A stretch of 64,000 bases of DNA from Xylogone sp. PMI_703 (Eukaryota; Ascomycota; Leotiomycetes). Position numbers and translations under genes: made by a program. The DNA lies in NCBI GenBank assembly GCA_021399445.1, contig JAJTUQ010000001.1:434001-498000 (forward strand), given 5' to 3'. The notes beneath the pieces were generated by a model. It searched no databases, was not told the DNA's origin, and was given only the letters and a program-made list of their open reading frames with translations. Shown piece by piece: positions 20,079-31,130 of the stretch (the stretch's first letter is position 1; each line of letters starts with the position of its first letter).

Positions 20079-21727
20079 ATGCTGAGCGGTTACCCTCTGT
20101 CAGTAAGTACAGTGCGGCCCTCACCTTGATAAACGAAGTATACATATTATCAGAAGTGAAGAATCTGTGGATATACTACGTAGAAACCTGATTTGATAGG
20201 CAGGTGCACTAAAGTATTGCTTGAATCTTTGAGTGTGCAAAGGACTAAGTCACTAAATGCTTCTATCAGAGATGGACACAGTGGCCAACGATAGCCCTTT
20301 ATATAACAAGCCCTACCCCAAACTTTCATTATGATCTTATCTGATGTGTACGCGTGAGTTAATTACCATCCTGACAGGCTAAAATAAAATACTGGGGCCA
20401 AAGCGTACTTTGATAAAATAGAGTACTGTGCTACTACAGGACTCACCCCTCCGAGTGGGTCTTTAGTAATATAATCGTAAGCCCCGACTTATATCCACAT
20501 CCATTCAATCTAAATCCACTTGTTTTTCGTCAGCAGAATCTACAAAAGCAAGGCGTTGCAATTGATCACTTATGTAGCTGCGCTGTACGTCCCAGGCATC
20601 TGCCAATATTGCGAATTAGATCAAAATTCCAACAACCAATCTAATTGACATTTGATGTATTTTTTTTTATTTTTAATACTATCATCAAAGTCCTTGAAAT
20701 GGTCTGATGCTTAGTTCCAGTTAATAATGCGATGTTGTCAGCTTGAGTGACATCAGCATATGGATTTAGATTAAATCGATGGAATTGGATTTGGTTAACC
20801 CCTAATAGATTATCATTAGCTCCGCAACTGCATAAACGCAGATTAATTGACGACAGCATATACCCGATTCAGCCCAAGACCGCGAGGAAGAGCCCCGTTT
20901 GGGCCCGGCAAGCGAGTGACTATTAAGCAGCAAAGAAGATTATAGGTCATTTTATTACCCCTAAGCCTGATTTATAACTTGTCGTTTGCTTATAGGCTCG
21001 TTATATTGGATGACGAGTCAACTAGAACGAAAATTTATATTAACTCCGCCCCGGCGAACGTGTTCAAGTATAATGAGTGGTATAGACTGGTGATTAGTGC
21101 CGGAGTGTTGAAATACTCCGTCATGGTACGGTTCATGGCAATATTCCCGGCTTTCTTTGTTAATAACTCTATTATCTGCTGATCATTTCCTTGTCGTTCG
21201 AATAAATCGGAGCTTGCGGATCATAAGCTTATACATTTCGTTGCATGTATTTTCACTAACTATTGACTGATACTATTTCCTCATCGATATGAAAGAAGGG
21301 TCGTGAGAAAGAGACATGCGTCTGCAGTTACACTACATGTGGTAATATCTGTAACAGCTATAGCACCGGAATTGTGCACGGCTTTGATTACACCTCCCCG
21401 AATAGACAAATGCACCGATGGCTTTACAGGTATAAAGACATCCCTAATCAGCCACTTGACTGCTTCTGGTCAGTTGTCCTTGGCTAAGGATTCCGGGGTG
21501 TACAGCCTCTGACAAGGGCCATGGAACGAATATTATTTTAACTATGATTGTCTTAACCTCCCAATGAGACTACGCATCTGGACTGATACTTTCAATATTC
21601 ATGTTCACTAATTACATCTTCATTTGATTGAAGGTTTCTAAGAGCAAAGCTAAAGACATTTGCTTAGAACTACGTCTCGTCAGAATGCTTCATATTTCTG
21701 TTCTGTCATCGGACTAACATAGACGCC
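20079..21727. other. Spacer without recognised gene
   Basis: Two plus-strand frames of 67-69 codons (20979-21182, 21303-21512) have ordinary-looking composition but no motif. They could be remnants of one decayed gene or chance. Confidence 0.45.
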
Positions 21728-23546
21728 TTAGACTGTTGCATCAGCAAAAATTCTCAAGAGAGCACAGCTACTTAGTTCAGTTTGACCTGCAGGAGATGTA
21801 CTCCCGAACATGAGATCTAGTTGTTTTAAACTGGATTTTGCGCTATCGTCTGCTTTGCTATCATCGCCATGCTGAAATGAGGCCTTCTCGGCATAATTCT
21901 GCAGAAGTATACTGGCATTATGTACCCGTGCAGATTCAGGGATTAAGGGAACATTGGCTGGCATGATCGGCTTCGAAACTATTGCCGGTTCCGTGTCAAA
22001 TTTGATATTTAGGTTCTCATAAAAGTCACCTTCCTCTATCTCCATTATTTGGTGACCGATATATGCAACAAATACTCCATCTAATAACCCTTCCTTGTAT
22101 GGTGCACCTCTGAGAAGACTGATAGCCTTCCGTCGAACATTTGGAATGCGGCATTTGATAGCAGTATAGTAAAGTGGAGGCAGAAATCCAGAATTAACCA
22201 TGAATTTACCCCCTGATGATCTTGGGACTGTAGAACTAGAGATGGTTATAGCATCCGATTCTTGAAATGCCAGGCTCCACGCATCAAGTGACAATTCGAT
22301 AATAGACAGGAAATCCGAACTGTACGAATCATATACCATCTCATTACGAGGATGGATACAAACTGAAATCATGATAGTCATCATCGAGTGATACAAACGA
22401 AGGAGGTATGCACCAAGAGTATCTCTACGACTAGTTCGAGTTAGCAGATGTGGAAGGCTAACGTCGAAAGCCTGTATCCAGAAGTCTAATGAAATCTGAA
22501 GTAAGGTTTTGCTGTGAATAAGGTGTTCCGGAACATGACTGTGAGTGTGAAAGAAATCGTCGATTTGTACTGAGAGATAATACACACTATTTGTCAACAA
22601 GTCGAGGCACTGTCGAGCATCTGAAAGTGTGTTGAAAGATTGAGGTACCACGCATTGAGGCTCTCCGATATTCCTTCGACCTAGAATATAAAGAAAAGAC
22701 GAACTCTGGCCGAAAGGAGCAGAATGGATATGCAAGCGTGTGAAAGCATCAAGTAAGCTAGGAGACTTTCCCAGAAATGATGGCAATCTCTGGTTCATAC
22801 TAATCTCATTATTCAGAAGGCTTACACCGTTTGTGAAGTGAGTATGCGCAGCCTTATACTCCCCTCTCAGGAGCTCAATGGAAGTGAACAGCATGCAAGT
22901 TATCAGAGCTACCTGTACGCGTCCCTCATCCCAATGTGCTCTTAAGTGAGTAATAGCTTTAATAGCTTTATTGTATTGCCGCAGGGCTAATCGCTCGTGA
23001 GGATCTAGCAAGCTTTTGCATTCACGATGGTGGGAGCTCTCTCGAGAATTTTTCCCTCTATGAGTAGCACCGAGAGCTATAACGGCGTGAAATACAGCAG
23101 GCTCTCTTGAGCTAGCTTGCAACACAAGAGTATCCCAAAACTCAGAGCCGAGGACACCCGGCAGTTCGATCGACGTGCATTTCTTAAAATAGTCGAACGC
23201 CATCTTCTCCTCTTGGCTTATGTTATGGCTTGGAATTGGGAAATTGCTTTGCATCAAGCTCTGAGAGGACTGCAGTCCTACAACTCTGACCTTGTTGCCA
23301 TATGCATTGCCACCTCCCCAGATACCGTAGCCTTCACACACACGACCTGTGGACAAACACTTTTGGCATGCTGGCTTCTCTTCATCACACTTGACATGCC
23401 TTATCCTAATCCATATTTAGCTTCGAAGCCACGTTTCTCTGCCGATTGGAGGGTACCTACCTGCAAGTTTTACACCCTGTCTTTGATTTGGGCCTACCCT
23501 TCCTGGGGCGCCTATCAATCTGATAAGTCTTACCGCTTTGCACCAT
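21728..23546 (-). CDS. Zn2Cys6 transcription factor
   Basis: Two exons, 23546-23461 and 23405-21728, with a 55-bp intron (GTAGGT..GATTAG) inside the zinc cluster. Splicing gives 587 residues starting MVQSGKTYQIDRRPRKGRP. The DNA-binding domain is complete: six cysteines at about 25, 28, 35, 42, 45 and 52 with C-x2-C-x6-C-x6-C-x2-C-x6-C spacing, preceded by a basic patch. The middle and C-terminal regions match the loosely conserved fungal-specific activator type found with C6 regulators (EFWDTLVLQASSREPAVFHA, then VALITCMLFTSIELLRGEY). It is a nuclear regulator. Its start lies 684 bp from a divergent aldo-keto reductase, which is a natural candidate target. Confidence 0.9.
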
Positions 23547-23944
23547 TATCCACTAATTGCGAATAATCTCCGTATCCGTCGCTGGGGGCGTTACAACGCT
23601 GTGCGGGACCAACGGAACCTTCTGGTAAGATACCGTAACGTGACGAATACAGTCAAGCAGCGGGGATGTGATATTCCCGACGTTGGTTTTCAGATCTTAC
23701 TAACCTGATGTCTATGCGTGAAAGTAGCAGTGATGTTACAGGATGGAAGGTGTGTCTTGCCATAACTCTCGTTGCTCATGTGTGTATTAGTAATCTGACT
23801 CTGCTCGCACTTAGGTTCTGGGCTCGTGTGGACGACCCACTTGCTTCGATATGATTGAACCGCTCGAGTCTTCCAACCGCTCATTGGCCAGATAAATTAA
23901 TCGGCGCTACTAAAACCTTATTCCCTCCACTATGATGCACTCCG

Positions 23945-23953
23945 CCGTGACGG
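23945..23953. promoter_or_regulatory. Candidate Zn2Cys6 binding site (CCG-N3-CGG)
   Basis: CCGTGACGG is a CGG/CCG half-site pair in the intergenic region shared by the Zn2Cys6 regulator and the aldo-keto reductase. Paired CGG triplets are the usual targets of this protein class. Such short matches also occur by chance. Confidence 0.25.
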
Positions 23954-24230
23954 TCCATACAGTTGGACCATGGAGATAGATTTCAGAGGTGAATTACTTG
24001 AGAGATTTAGCTCCTGATTTATCAGTTGTTCAATACACACTTAGGATTATCTCCATTAAATCCGCCGAGCTCTTAGAAGCAAATGGTTATAAATATGAGC
24101 CTTCATTGCTGTCAAAATGACACAATATCCGTCGACACATTCTTCTACAAACTCAAATTACTTCTTTACGTGAATACCACGATATTCTGAATACTTGATC
24201 ATATTCGCTGACTGAATCGAACTCTTAATC

Positions 24231-25379
24231 ATGGCTATAACCAAACCTCTTGGACGCAATGGCCCCCAGGTCACAGCAATCGGCTTCGGAGCTATGAGCA
24301 TTGGTGGTGCCTACGGCCAAAAAGATACTTTGGAAGATAAATTGAAAGTCCTTGATAAGGCTCATGAGATTGGTGAAACATTCTGGGATACCGCAGATGT
24401 GTACTTTGATAGCGAAGAGATTATTGGCAAATGGTTCAAGAGGACAGGGAAAAGATCCGATATCTTCATTGCTACCAAGTTTGGCTTGGTCTTTGAGAAT
24501 GGAGCCCAAGCAGAGAGATCGGATCCAGCATACGTTAAAGCCGCTTGTGCAAAGAGTCTGGAGAAGTTGGGAATTGAGACAATTGATTTGTATTATTGTC
24601 ACCGCCTTGATTCCGTGACACCTGTCGAGAAGACCATTGAGGCAATGGTAGAACTGAAAAGGTGAGCAATCTTCCAGCATTGCATTATACTTATGAATCC
24701 GATAATACTTTATATACTAACACAATACTGTGGTAGGGAAGGCAAAATCCGGTATCTCGGGCTGTCTGAATGCTCAGCAAATGACATTCGCCGAGCACAT
24801 GCTGTTCACCCTATCTCGGCAGTTCAGATAGAGTACAGCCCCTTCTGCCTTGACATTGAATCTCCAAACACCAACGTGCTGAAAACCTGCCGTGAACTTG
24901 GGATTTCTGTTATTGCTTACAGCCCTGTTGGTCGTGGGTTACTCACCGGGCAGATTAAAGCCTGGGAAGACCTCCCAGAAAATGATTTCCGACGCATCAC
25001 ACCAAAATACTCCAAGGAAAACTTCCCCAAGATTCTAGATCTGGTTGATAAAATTGGAAGGGTCGCCAAGGTCCATAATTGCACCGTTGCGCAAGTATGC
25101 TTGGCGTGGTTACTGGCCCAAGGAGAGGAAGTAATTCCGATTCCAGGAACCCGAACTATCAAGTACCTGGAAGAAAACACACGGGCGGCAGAGATCAAAT
25201 TGACCGATGAAGAAGTCAAAGAGTTGAGAAAGTATGCTGACGCATGTGAGCTTATTGGTGACCGGTACCCAAGCTCGTGAGTAGTTACCCTCTTAATATT
25301 TTGTATGCGATCATTACTGACGGCTTTAATTTGCAATAGAATGAGCGGTCCGCTCCTACGCGAAACTCCACCCTTGTAA
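24231..25379 (+). CDS. Aldo-keto reductase (AKR13-like)
   Basis: Three exons, 24231-24661, 24737-25276 and 25340-25379, give 336 residues; introns are GTGAGC..GGTAG (75 bp) and GTGAGT..CAATAG (63 bp). The (beta/alpha)8 NADPH-dependent reductase has the complete catalytic tetrad: Asp53, Tyr58, Lys83 and His124 (DLYYCHRLD). [13 protein letters not shown] and the NADP-binding end [15 protein letters not shown] are also present. The overall pattern is like yeast and fungal AKR13 (Yak-type) proteins, which reduce aldehydes and ketones in the cytosol. The last exon adds only 13 residues. The divergent Zn2Cys6 gene upstream suggests specific induction, which is an inference from layout. Confidence 0.9.
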
Positions 25380-26925
25380 ACTTGCCTCTTCTATAAGCCA
25401 GAACACTAGGTGGTCCATAAGATGAGCTTGACCTCAAACTATTTAAATATATGGTTCTAGATCCTAGCTAGCAAATTAAAATCAGATATAGTTTCTATAT
25501 TTCCGTAAAACGGGTTCCCTTACCTGTTTACTTACACTACAAGAGCGGCCTTCTCAAACGATATCAGAATATCATAGTGGATAGATGAGCTTCTCTCTTT
25601 GTGACACTGATCTTGGTGCCTTGGCAGAGTTAGCTTCCATAAATTCCTCCTCGTATCTTGTAATCAACGTGCTGAGATGCCTTGGCCATGACCTCGTCCA
25701 CTGTCCGCCAAATGCACTCCAAAAGTGGGATACCAGGGTTCTCTCCCACAGATTCTCCCCCATCGGCAATGGCTGCAATGGCGTCGGCTCGTGGAGCTTA
25801 TTCTATAAGCTTGTTTTATGTCAAAAAAGCCCCGAGACTTCCGTACTCATATTCCCAACATGTTGTAGCAACAGTAGCGTAATCCCAACCTTCGATGATA
25901 AATGAGAGCTGGGCCAATCTTTCGTACTGTTTGCAACATGAATGCCGTCTTGACACCCGGAGGATGCCGGGACACTTCATGACATTGGTGAAACCTTGCG
26001 AAAAGCTTTCCCTGGCTGCAATACGAGGGACCTATTATGCCTATATGCAGCTGCCTGGTTGAGAAAAGCGATTAATCAATATCACGACAGTTGTGTTACT
26101 TTGCAGGTCATGTTCGAGACTCGCATCCAATAGTGGAACACGGAAATTTTAGTACAACCAGACCCTCTGTCTCTTCCATACAAGAGCTGTCCTATGTTCT
26201 CTCGTGTTTGGCTTGCAGAAGAAGGGTATATGCCTGGCCAACAAGGATTGAGTTCCCAGCTAGGCGACGCCCTTGCAAGGCTAGATGCAATTGCCAGTGC
26301 CTCTGATAGAGAGAAGCTTACACTTATCAAGTCTTCTACTGGGTGTATCATTTGATTGCGATCCATAGTTGCCGTTGCCATAAGCACAGTGGCACAGTAT
26401 CTGCGTCGGCACCTCATGCCGCCCAGAAAGAGAAGATTTAGAACGGTACGGGCTGTGAACGGACGAGCCTATTGCTGCAGTTACAGGGTAGAACTGCGAG
26501 GCTTGTGCGAGCTCAACCAGACTGTGCATCGACATATTAATGCACTTTTATCTGATTGCTGAGAGCCCATAAGTTCTTCTTTCCGGCCGCGCATGGTGCA
26601 CCTGTCGATCCATGCGATTGGAGAAGGAAAACGTCAATCCCTGAGGAGCTGAAGCTGCCAGCTCCAAACCTTCCGTATTCGCATCATAAGCCCACTCCAT
26701 CCTGCATAGAAGCAAAGGCCTTAAGTGTAGAAGTTGCCTAGATGGATGATTCAAATAGCACGTGGACTTTATCTATGGAGGAGCACTCAACGGCCTCGGC
26801 AGGGGCTGGAGTTTATAGAAGCCCTGGCAACATACCCTGGAATGAGCTTTGTTGAAGCAGCAGCAGCTTTAGGGTCTCACTTTCATAACTATTCAACTGC
26901 TCGGAATATCATCTAAGAGTACAAA
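25380..26925. other. Spacer with possible decayed minus-strand gene
   Basis: On the minus strand, protein-like pieces in shifting frames occur at about 25640-25920 (DYATVATTCWEYEYGS, then GIPLLECIWRTVDEVMAKA) and 26090-26330 (SEALAIASSLARASPSWEL). They look like relics of one or two genes with several stops, but no family was recognised. Confidence 0.35.
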
Positions 26926-28299
26926 ATGCACCCCAGTGCTTTTGTAGGCATGCTGGCTTTTGCCACAGCAGCTTCCACTATTCCTGACTTATGGGGACCC
27001 CATCCTCCCCCACCTCACTCGGATCCCTCTGTGCAGAACCTAAAGTCCAGGATCAAAAATGTTGTGTTGCTGGTTATGGAGAACCGCTCCGTCGATAACC
27101 TTTTAGGAGGTCAAAGAATCGAGGGATTGGAGAACCCAATCAATAACGGCCCCTTCTGCAACCCCTACAACTTGACCAGCCTCCACGAAGGGTTTGTCTG
27201 TACTGGGCCAAAGGACTATGATTCTATCCTGGACGACCCAGACCACTCTATCTCCGGTAATAATATTGAGTTCTATGGTTCTTTCACTCCTGACAACAAC
27301 AAGATTACCAATGGCTGGTTGAAGCCAGTTCAACAGGGCTTCGTCCACGAGCAACTCCGTCTTTACGATTCCGATGTCAACAGGACCGAGCTAGCTACCC
27401 AGGTCATGCACTACTACACCGAGAAACAGGTCCCCGTTATGACTACTCTTGTGCAAAACTTCGTCACCTTTAATCACTGGCACTCCGATGTCCCAGGCCC
27501 CACCAATCCCAATCGTATATACGTCGTTTCTGGCACCTCTCGCGGACACGGTACCAACGATGAGGCTTTCGACGAGAGTAACCACGCGTTCACACAGCGA
27601 TCTATCTTTCAGCAACTTACTGAGACCGGCAAAACTTGGAAGAACTACGTTACTCCGGGCGGAGGAACTGGCCCAGAGGCTGGTTTCTTCGAATGGACCT
27701 TCACCAGCAACAACACTGACAAGATCTTACCATTGGATGACTTCTATACTGATGCTAATGCCGGCAAGCTCGCCGACTTCACATTCATCAACCCCTCTTG
27801 CTGTGGTACCAACACCAACTCCATGCACCCAACTGGTCTGATCCACTTGGGTGAACAGCTCATCAAGAATGTTTACGATGCCCTCCGAGCCAGCCCTCAG
27901 TGGAAAGAGACCCTCTTCATCTTGACTTTTGACGAGACCGGAGGTTTCCACGACCACGTTCGTCCCCCACTTGCTGTTCGCCCAGACAGCCTCACTTATA
28001 CCTCAAGCACCCCTAGTGGTGAAAACTACACATTCGAGTTCGACCGTCTTGGTGGCCGTGTCCCCACTTTCCTGATTTCCCCATGGGTAAGCAAGGGCCA
28101 TGTTGAGCAGTTCGGTCAGAACTCAGAGGGCAGCAGTGTTTCGTACTCTGCATCCTCCATTCTACGCACTTTGGGCTACCTCTGGGACTTCGAGCCATTC
28201 ACCCCGCGTGTGGAGCATGCTGCTTCTTTTGACCACCTGATCCAGAGGACTGCTAGAAAGGATGTTCCATTTGTCTTGCCTAGTCCGATCACGTTTTAA
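26926..28299 (+). CDS. Phospholipase C-type phosphoesterase (PF04185 family)
   Basis: A single-exon gene of 457 residues begins with a short hydrophobic segment (SAFVGMLAFATAAS) that is probably a signal peptide. The body is the alkaline-phosphatase-fold phosphoesterase of bacterial non-haemolytic phospholipase C and fungal PLC/acid phosphatase-like proteins. It has NVVLLVMENRSVDNLLG with the metal-binding Glu-Asn, then NHWHSDVPGPTNPNRIYVVS, and FILTFDETGGFHDHVRPP with the second metal site. It probably hydrolyses phosphodiester or phosphomonoester bonds of phospholipids or similar substrates outside the cell, perhaps for phosphate scavenging. Several N-x-S/T sites support secretion. Length is usual for the fungal family and no defect is seen. 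Confidence 0.85.
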   Translation: MHPSAFVGMLAFATAASTIPDLWGPHPPPPHSDPSVQNLKSRIKNVVLLVMENRSVDNLLGGQRIEGLENPINNGPFCNPYNLTSLHEGFVCTGPKDYDSILDDPDHSISGNNIEFYGSFTPDNNKITNGWLKPVQQGFVHEQLRLYDSDVNRTELATQVMHYYTEKQVPVMTTLVQNFVTFNHWHSDVPGPTNPNRIYVVSGTSRGHGTNDEAFDESNHAFTQRSIFQQLTETGKTWKNYVTPGGGTGPEAGFFEWTFTSNNTDKILPLDDFYTDANAGKLADFTFINPSCCGTNTNSMHPTGLIHLGEQLIKNVYDALRASPQWKETLFILTFDETGGFHDHVRPPLAVRPDSLTYTSSTPSGENYTFEFDRLGGRVPTFLISPWVSKGHVEQFGQNSEGSSVSYSASSILRTLGYLWDFEPFTPRVEHAASFDHLIQRTARKDVPFVLPSPITF

Positions 28300-29014
28300 G
28301 TGGGAAAGCAGAATTGGTGTCTCTTAATCAAAGATATGAGCTAGCAGAATTAAATGCCAGTAAAGTCAACTCATCTAACTAATAGAGGGCATCTCAAATG
28401 ATGTATAGAATACTGCTACCATGAATCTTCTTTCAATCTTGCTCTCTTATCCCAGTTACATACAATCTACCGTAGAAAGCAGATATAATGCCGGACTAAT
28501 AAACAGCCGTCAAGGTGCCTGAGCTCCATGCTCAACTGCCGAGATTCCGGAATCGCCCCGCTAGAAAACGGATTCGGGATGTTATGAAGTCGTTGGTGGG
28601 GCAGAGCTCGGGATCGCGGGGCGGCAGTACTTTTGTCCCCAGAAACTGCTTCCGTGATTGAGGGGTACAACAAACATACCACGGCTTTTACCCCTTTGCC
28701 TTTCGTCAACTTTTTCATTTCTTTCTATTGCCAGTTAAACAAACAGACTATTGAATCCTAACACATTCGTCGTTGAATCACTAACGACTGATTGCGGCTT
28801 GTGGTAAGTTACTGTATAATACCCTGCTTGATTGAGCTTTGTGAGGATCCCGAGGTAATTGAAATCTACAGTTCGGAAAATAGAAGCGGCCAGCAAGGGG
28901 ACATTACCTGGAACTTTAAGCACGGCGCATGTATTAAGAAGCTAATACTACGCCCAATCAATTCACAATTTCCCGTCAACTTCAGCCGGCTTTCATCTAC
29001 ATTTATTAAGCACA
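28300..29014. other. Intergenic region
   Basis: Contains the 3' region of the phosphoesterase gene and the promoter region of the downstream fusion gene. No further gene was recognised. Confidence 0.5.
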
Positions 29015-30724
29015 ATGGCTGGTACACCGGGTCTCCTCTACGTGACGATGCAACCGCATCCTGACCTCTCCTTCGAGGAATTCACGGACTGGTACAACAA
29101 CGAACATGGCCCTCTCAGACTCCGTCTTGATTTTGTTACCAACGGCTTCCGGTATCGTGCTATAGACATTGATCGACCTGAGAATAAGGACAAGACGCCA
29201 GACGAGTTACCGGAATGGATGGCTTTATACGACTGCACGGATGTTTTTGGAATGGCGGGTGATTCTTATACCGCGCTACGGAAAGAGGGGATCCGCTCGC
29301 AGCGAGAGATTGACACTATGGCAAGAATTACCGTTGATCGGCGGGTCTTCGACTCTGTCGACACCAAGATCCCAGAAGGTTTCAAACCTGTGGAGGAACT
29401 CGATCCTAACCAGCCCGAAACATCCAAGCAGGGCAACGTTATGATTGCCGTTTGCATCACATTACATCCAGGCAAGGAGAAAGACTTCAATAGGTGGCTG
29501 GATGAAGAACACATCGACATGTTAAGCAAGGTTCCCGGGTGGTTTCGCTCGCGGCGCTTCATTACATCCAAGCTGCCCAATTCCAACAATCGCAAGGATG
29601 ACGAGATCGAGTATCTCACAATCCACGAATTTGGACCGGAAAATAAAATCGGAGGCGATGAGCACAGAGCAGCTCAGAGTACACCATTCACAAAGGACAT
29701 CATGGCAAATGCAGTTAAAACCTTTGTAAGGAGAACATACAAGCTATACTACACCTTCGGACCCGCGCCACGAGATCTCGCAGTCTTAACAAATAAGACC
29801 CTAAAGCCATTTGAATCCTGCGACAAGTTAACTCGAACATTCCCCGTATCTTCATCTACCCCATGGCCAGCAATCGAATCCTTCATAACCACTTCGGACG
29901 GCGTCGAGATCCCATTCCGACTGGAAGGAAACTCAGACCCTAACGCTCCAACTATCGTCCTGTCGAACTGCATCCTAGTAGAATGGGGAATCTGGGACGA
30001 CTTTGTCAGCTCCTTCCTCTCCAACCCTCAGAATAAGAAATACAGGATCCTTCGATACCACACGCGAGGCCGCAAAACTATTCCCAACTCCAACCCAGTG
30101 ACGATGGACCTCTTAGCAGACGATATAATCGCCTTGCTCGACGCCCTCCGTATCCCCAAAGCAGCAGCAGTCATCGGCGTCAGCATCGGTGGAGCTACTA
30201 CTCTTAACGTCGCGCTTCGATATCCCTCCCGCGTGCAAAGCTTCATCTCTTGCGACACGTCGGCTAAAGCACCTGCTGGCAACAGCAAAGCATGGATCGA
30301 ACGTATCGGTGTTGCAGAGAAGCAGGGGCAGACTCTTAACAACGAGCCCATCGTCGGCACTGAACTCGCTGACCTCACTGCCAAGCGGTGGTTCGTGAAC
30401 TACGCTTTTGCAGATGGTCAGGTTACGCCTGCAGCCCAGCGAGTAGCAGATATGGTACGGAGAAACAGCCTGCCAGGTTTCACTGCGAGCGTAAAGGCTC
30501 TATGGGAGTACGATATGAAGCCCTTGATGAATGCTGCTACGGTGCGAGGTGCGTTCCTGGTTGGTGCTGGGGATGGGGTGCTGCCAGCTTCGATGAAGGA
30601 GGCTGCTGCTTCGTATGGAAACACTGGTAATACAGGTTATATTGTGATTGATGATGCGGGACATTTGCCAATGGTGGAGAAGCCAGCAGAATTCACTAGT
30701 GCTGTTGAGAAGTTCCTGGGATAA
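29015..30724 (+). CDS. EthD-like dimeric alpha/beta barrel fused to alpha/beta hydrolase
   Basis: A single exon of 569 residues with two parts. Residues 1-240 contain two ferredoxin-like modules of EthD/dimeric alpha-beta-barrel type. The first is around FEEFTDWYNNEHGPLRLR and the second around DFNRWLDEEHIDMLSKVPGW, each with the WY/WL..EH signature. Residues 290-569 form an alpha/beta hydrolase resembling 3-oxoadipate enol-lactonases: GVSIGG carries the nucleophile (Ser390) and DDAGHLPMVEKP the His (His550). The catalytic acid was not pinned down. No signal peptide, so cytosolic. The design suggests binding and hydrolysis of a polyketide-like or aromatic-derived lactone or ester, but the substrate is unknown. 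Confidence 0.8.
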   Translation: MAGTPGLLYVTMQPHPDLSFEEFTDWYNNEHGPLRLRLDFVTNGFRYRAIDIDRPENKDKTPDELPEWMALYDCTDVFGMAGDSYTALRKEGIRSQREIDTMARITVDRRVFDSVDTKIPEGFKPVEELDPNQPETSKQGNVMIAVCITLHPGKEKDFNRWLDEEHIDMLSKVPGWFRSRRFITSKLPNSNNRKDDEIEYLTIHEFGPENKIGGDEHRAAQSTPFTKDIMANAVKTFVRRTYKLYYTFGPAPRDLAVLTNKTLKPFESCDKLTRTFPVSSSTPWPAIESFITTSDGVEIPFRLEGNSDPNAPTIVLSNCILVEWGIWDDFVSSFLSNPQNKKYRILRYHTRGRKTIPNSNPVTMDLLADDIIALLDALRIPKAAAVIGVSIGGATTLNVALRYPSRVQSFISCDTSAKAPAGNSKAWIERIGVAEKQGQTLNNEPIVGTELADLTAKRWFVNYAFADGQVTPAAQRVADMVRRNSLPGFTASVKALWEYDMKPLMNAATVRGAFLVGAGDGVLPASMKEAAASYGNTGNTGYIVIDDAGHLPMVEKPAEFTSAVEKFLG

Positions 30725-31130
30725 GGAAGCTGGGATTGGTGAATGATGCCGTGTGATATAAGCACATGACAGTAGCTCCTTTGGCGCATTGAGATGTTAT
30801 TATATTGAGACTAGTATCCATGCATCTGAAATTGACAAAATAGGGAAGAGTTATATGTAAAATCTGTGCTTTTGATACTATTAAGTCACTTAACTTCTGC
30901 AGAAAAGCGGCCTCAGATATTGAATAAAGTTATCGTTACATATTCAACTGCAATGTCTTTCTGGTTACATGCAATGCAAGATATACTCTATATATATACA
31001 CACATTTAATGTTATGTCTTCTTGGTTTGCTCATGCGTTGAATTAGTGAAGCGCTGCAAGGCGGCTGGGGACATGCGTTCTGGCTATGGGACAACACTCT
31101 AAGCAGCTTTGTGATTAATTCTATTGAGAG
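30725..31130. other. Intergenic region
   Basis: AT-rich, with no gene or repeat recognised between the hydrolase gene and the copia relic. Confidence 0.5.
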
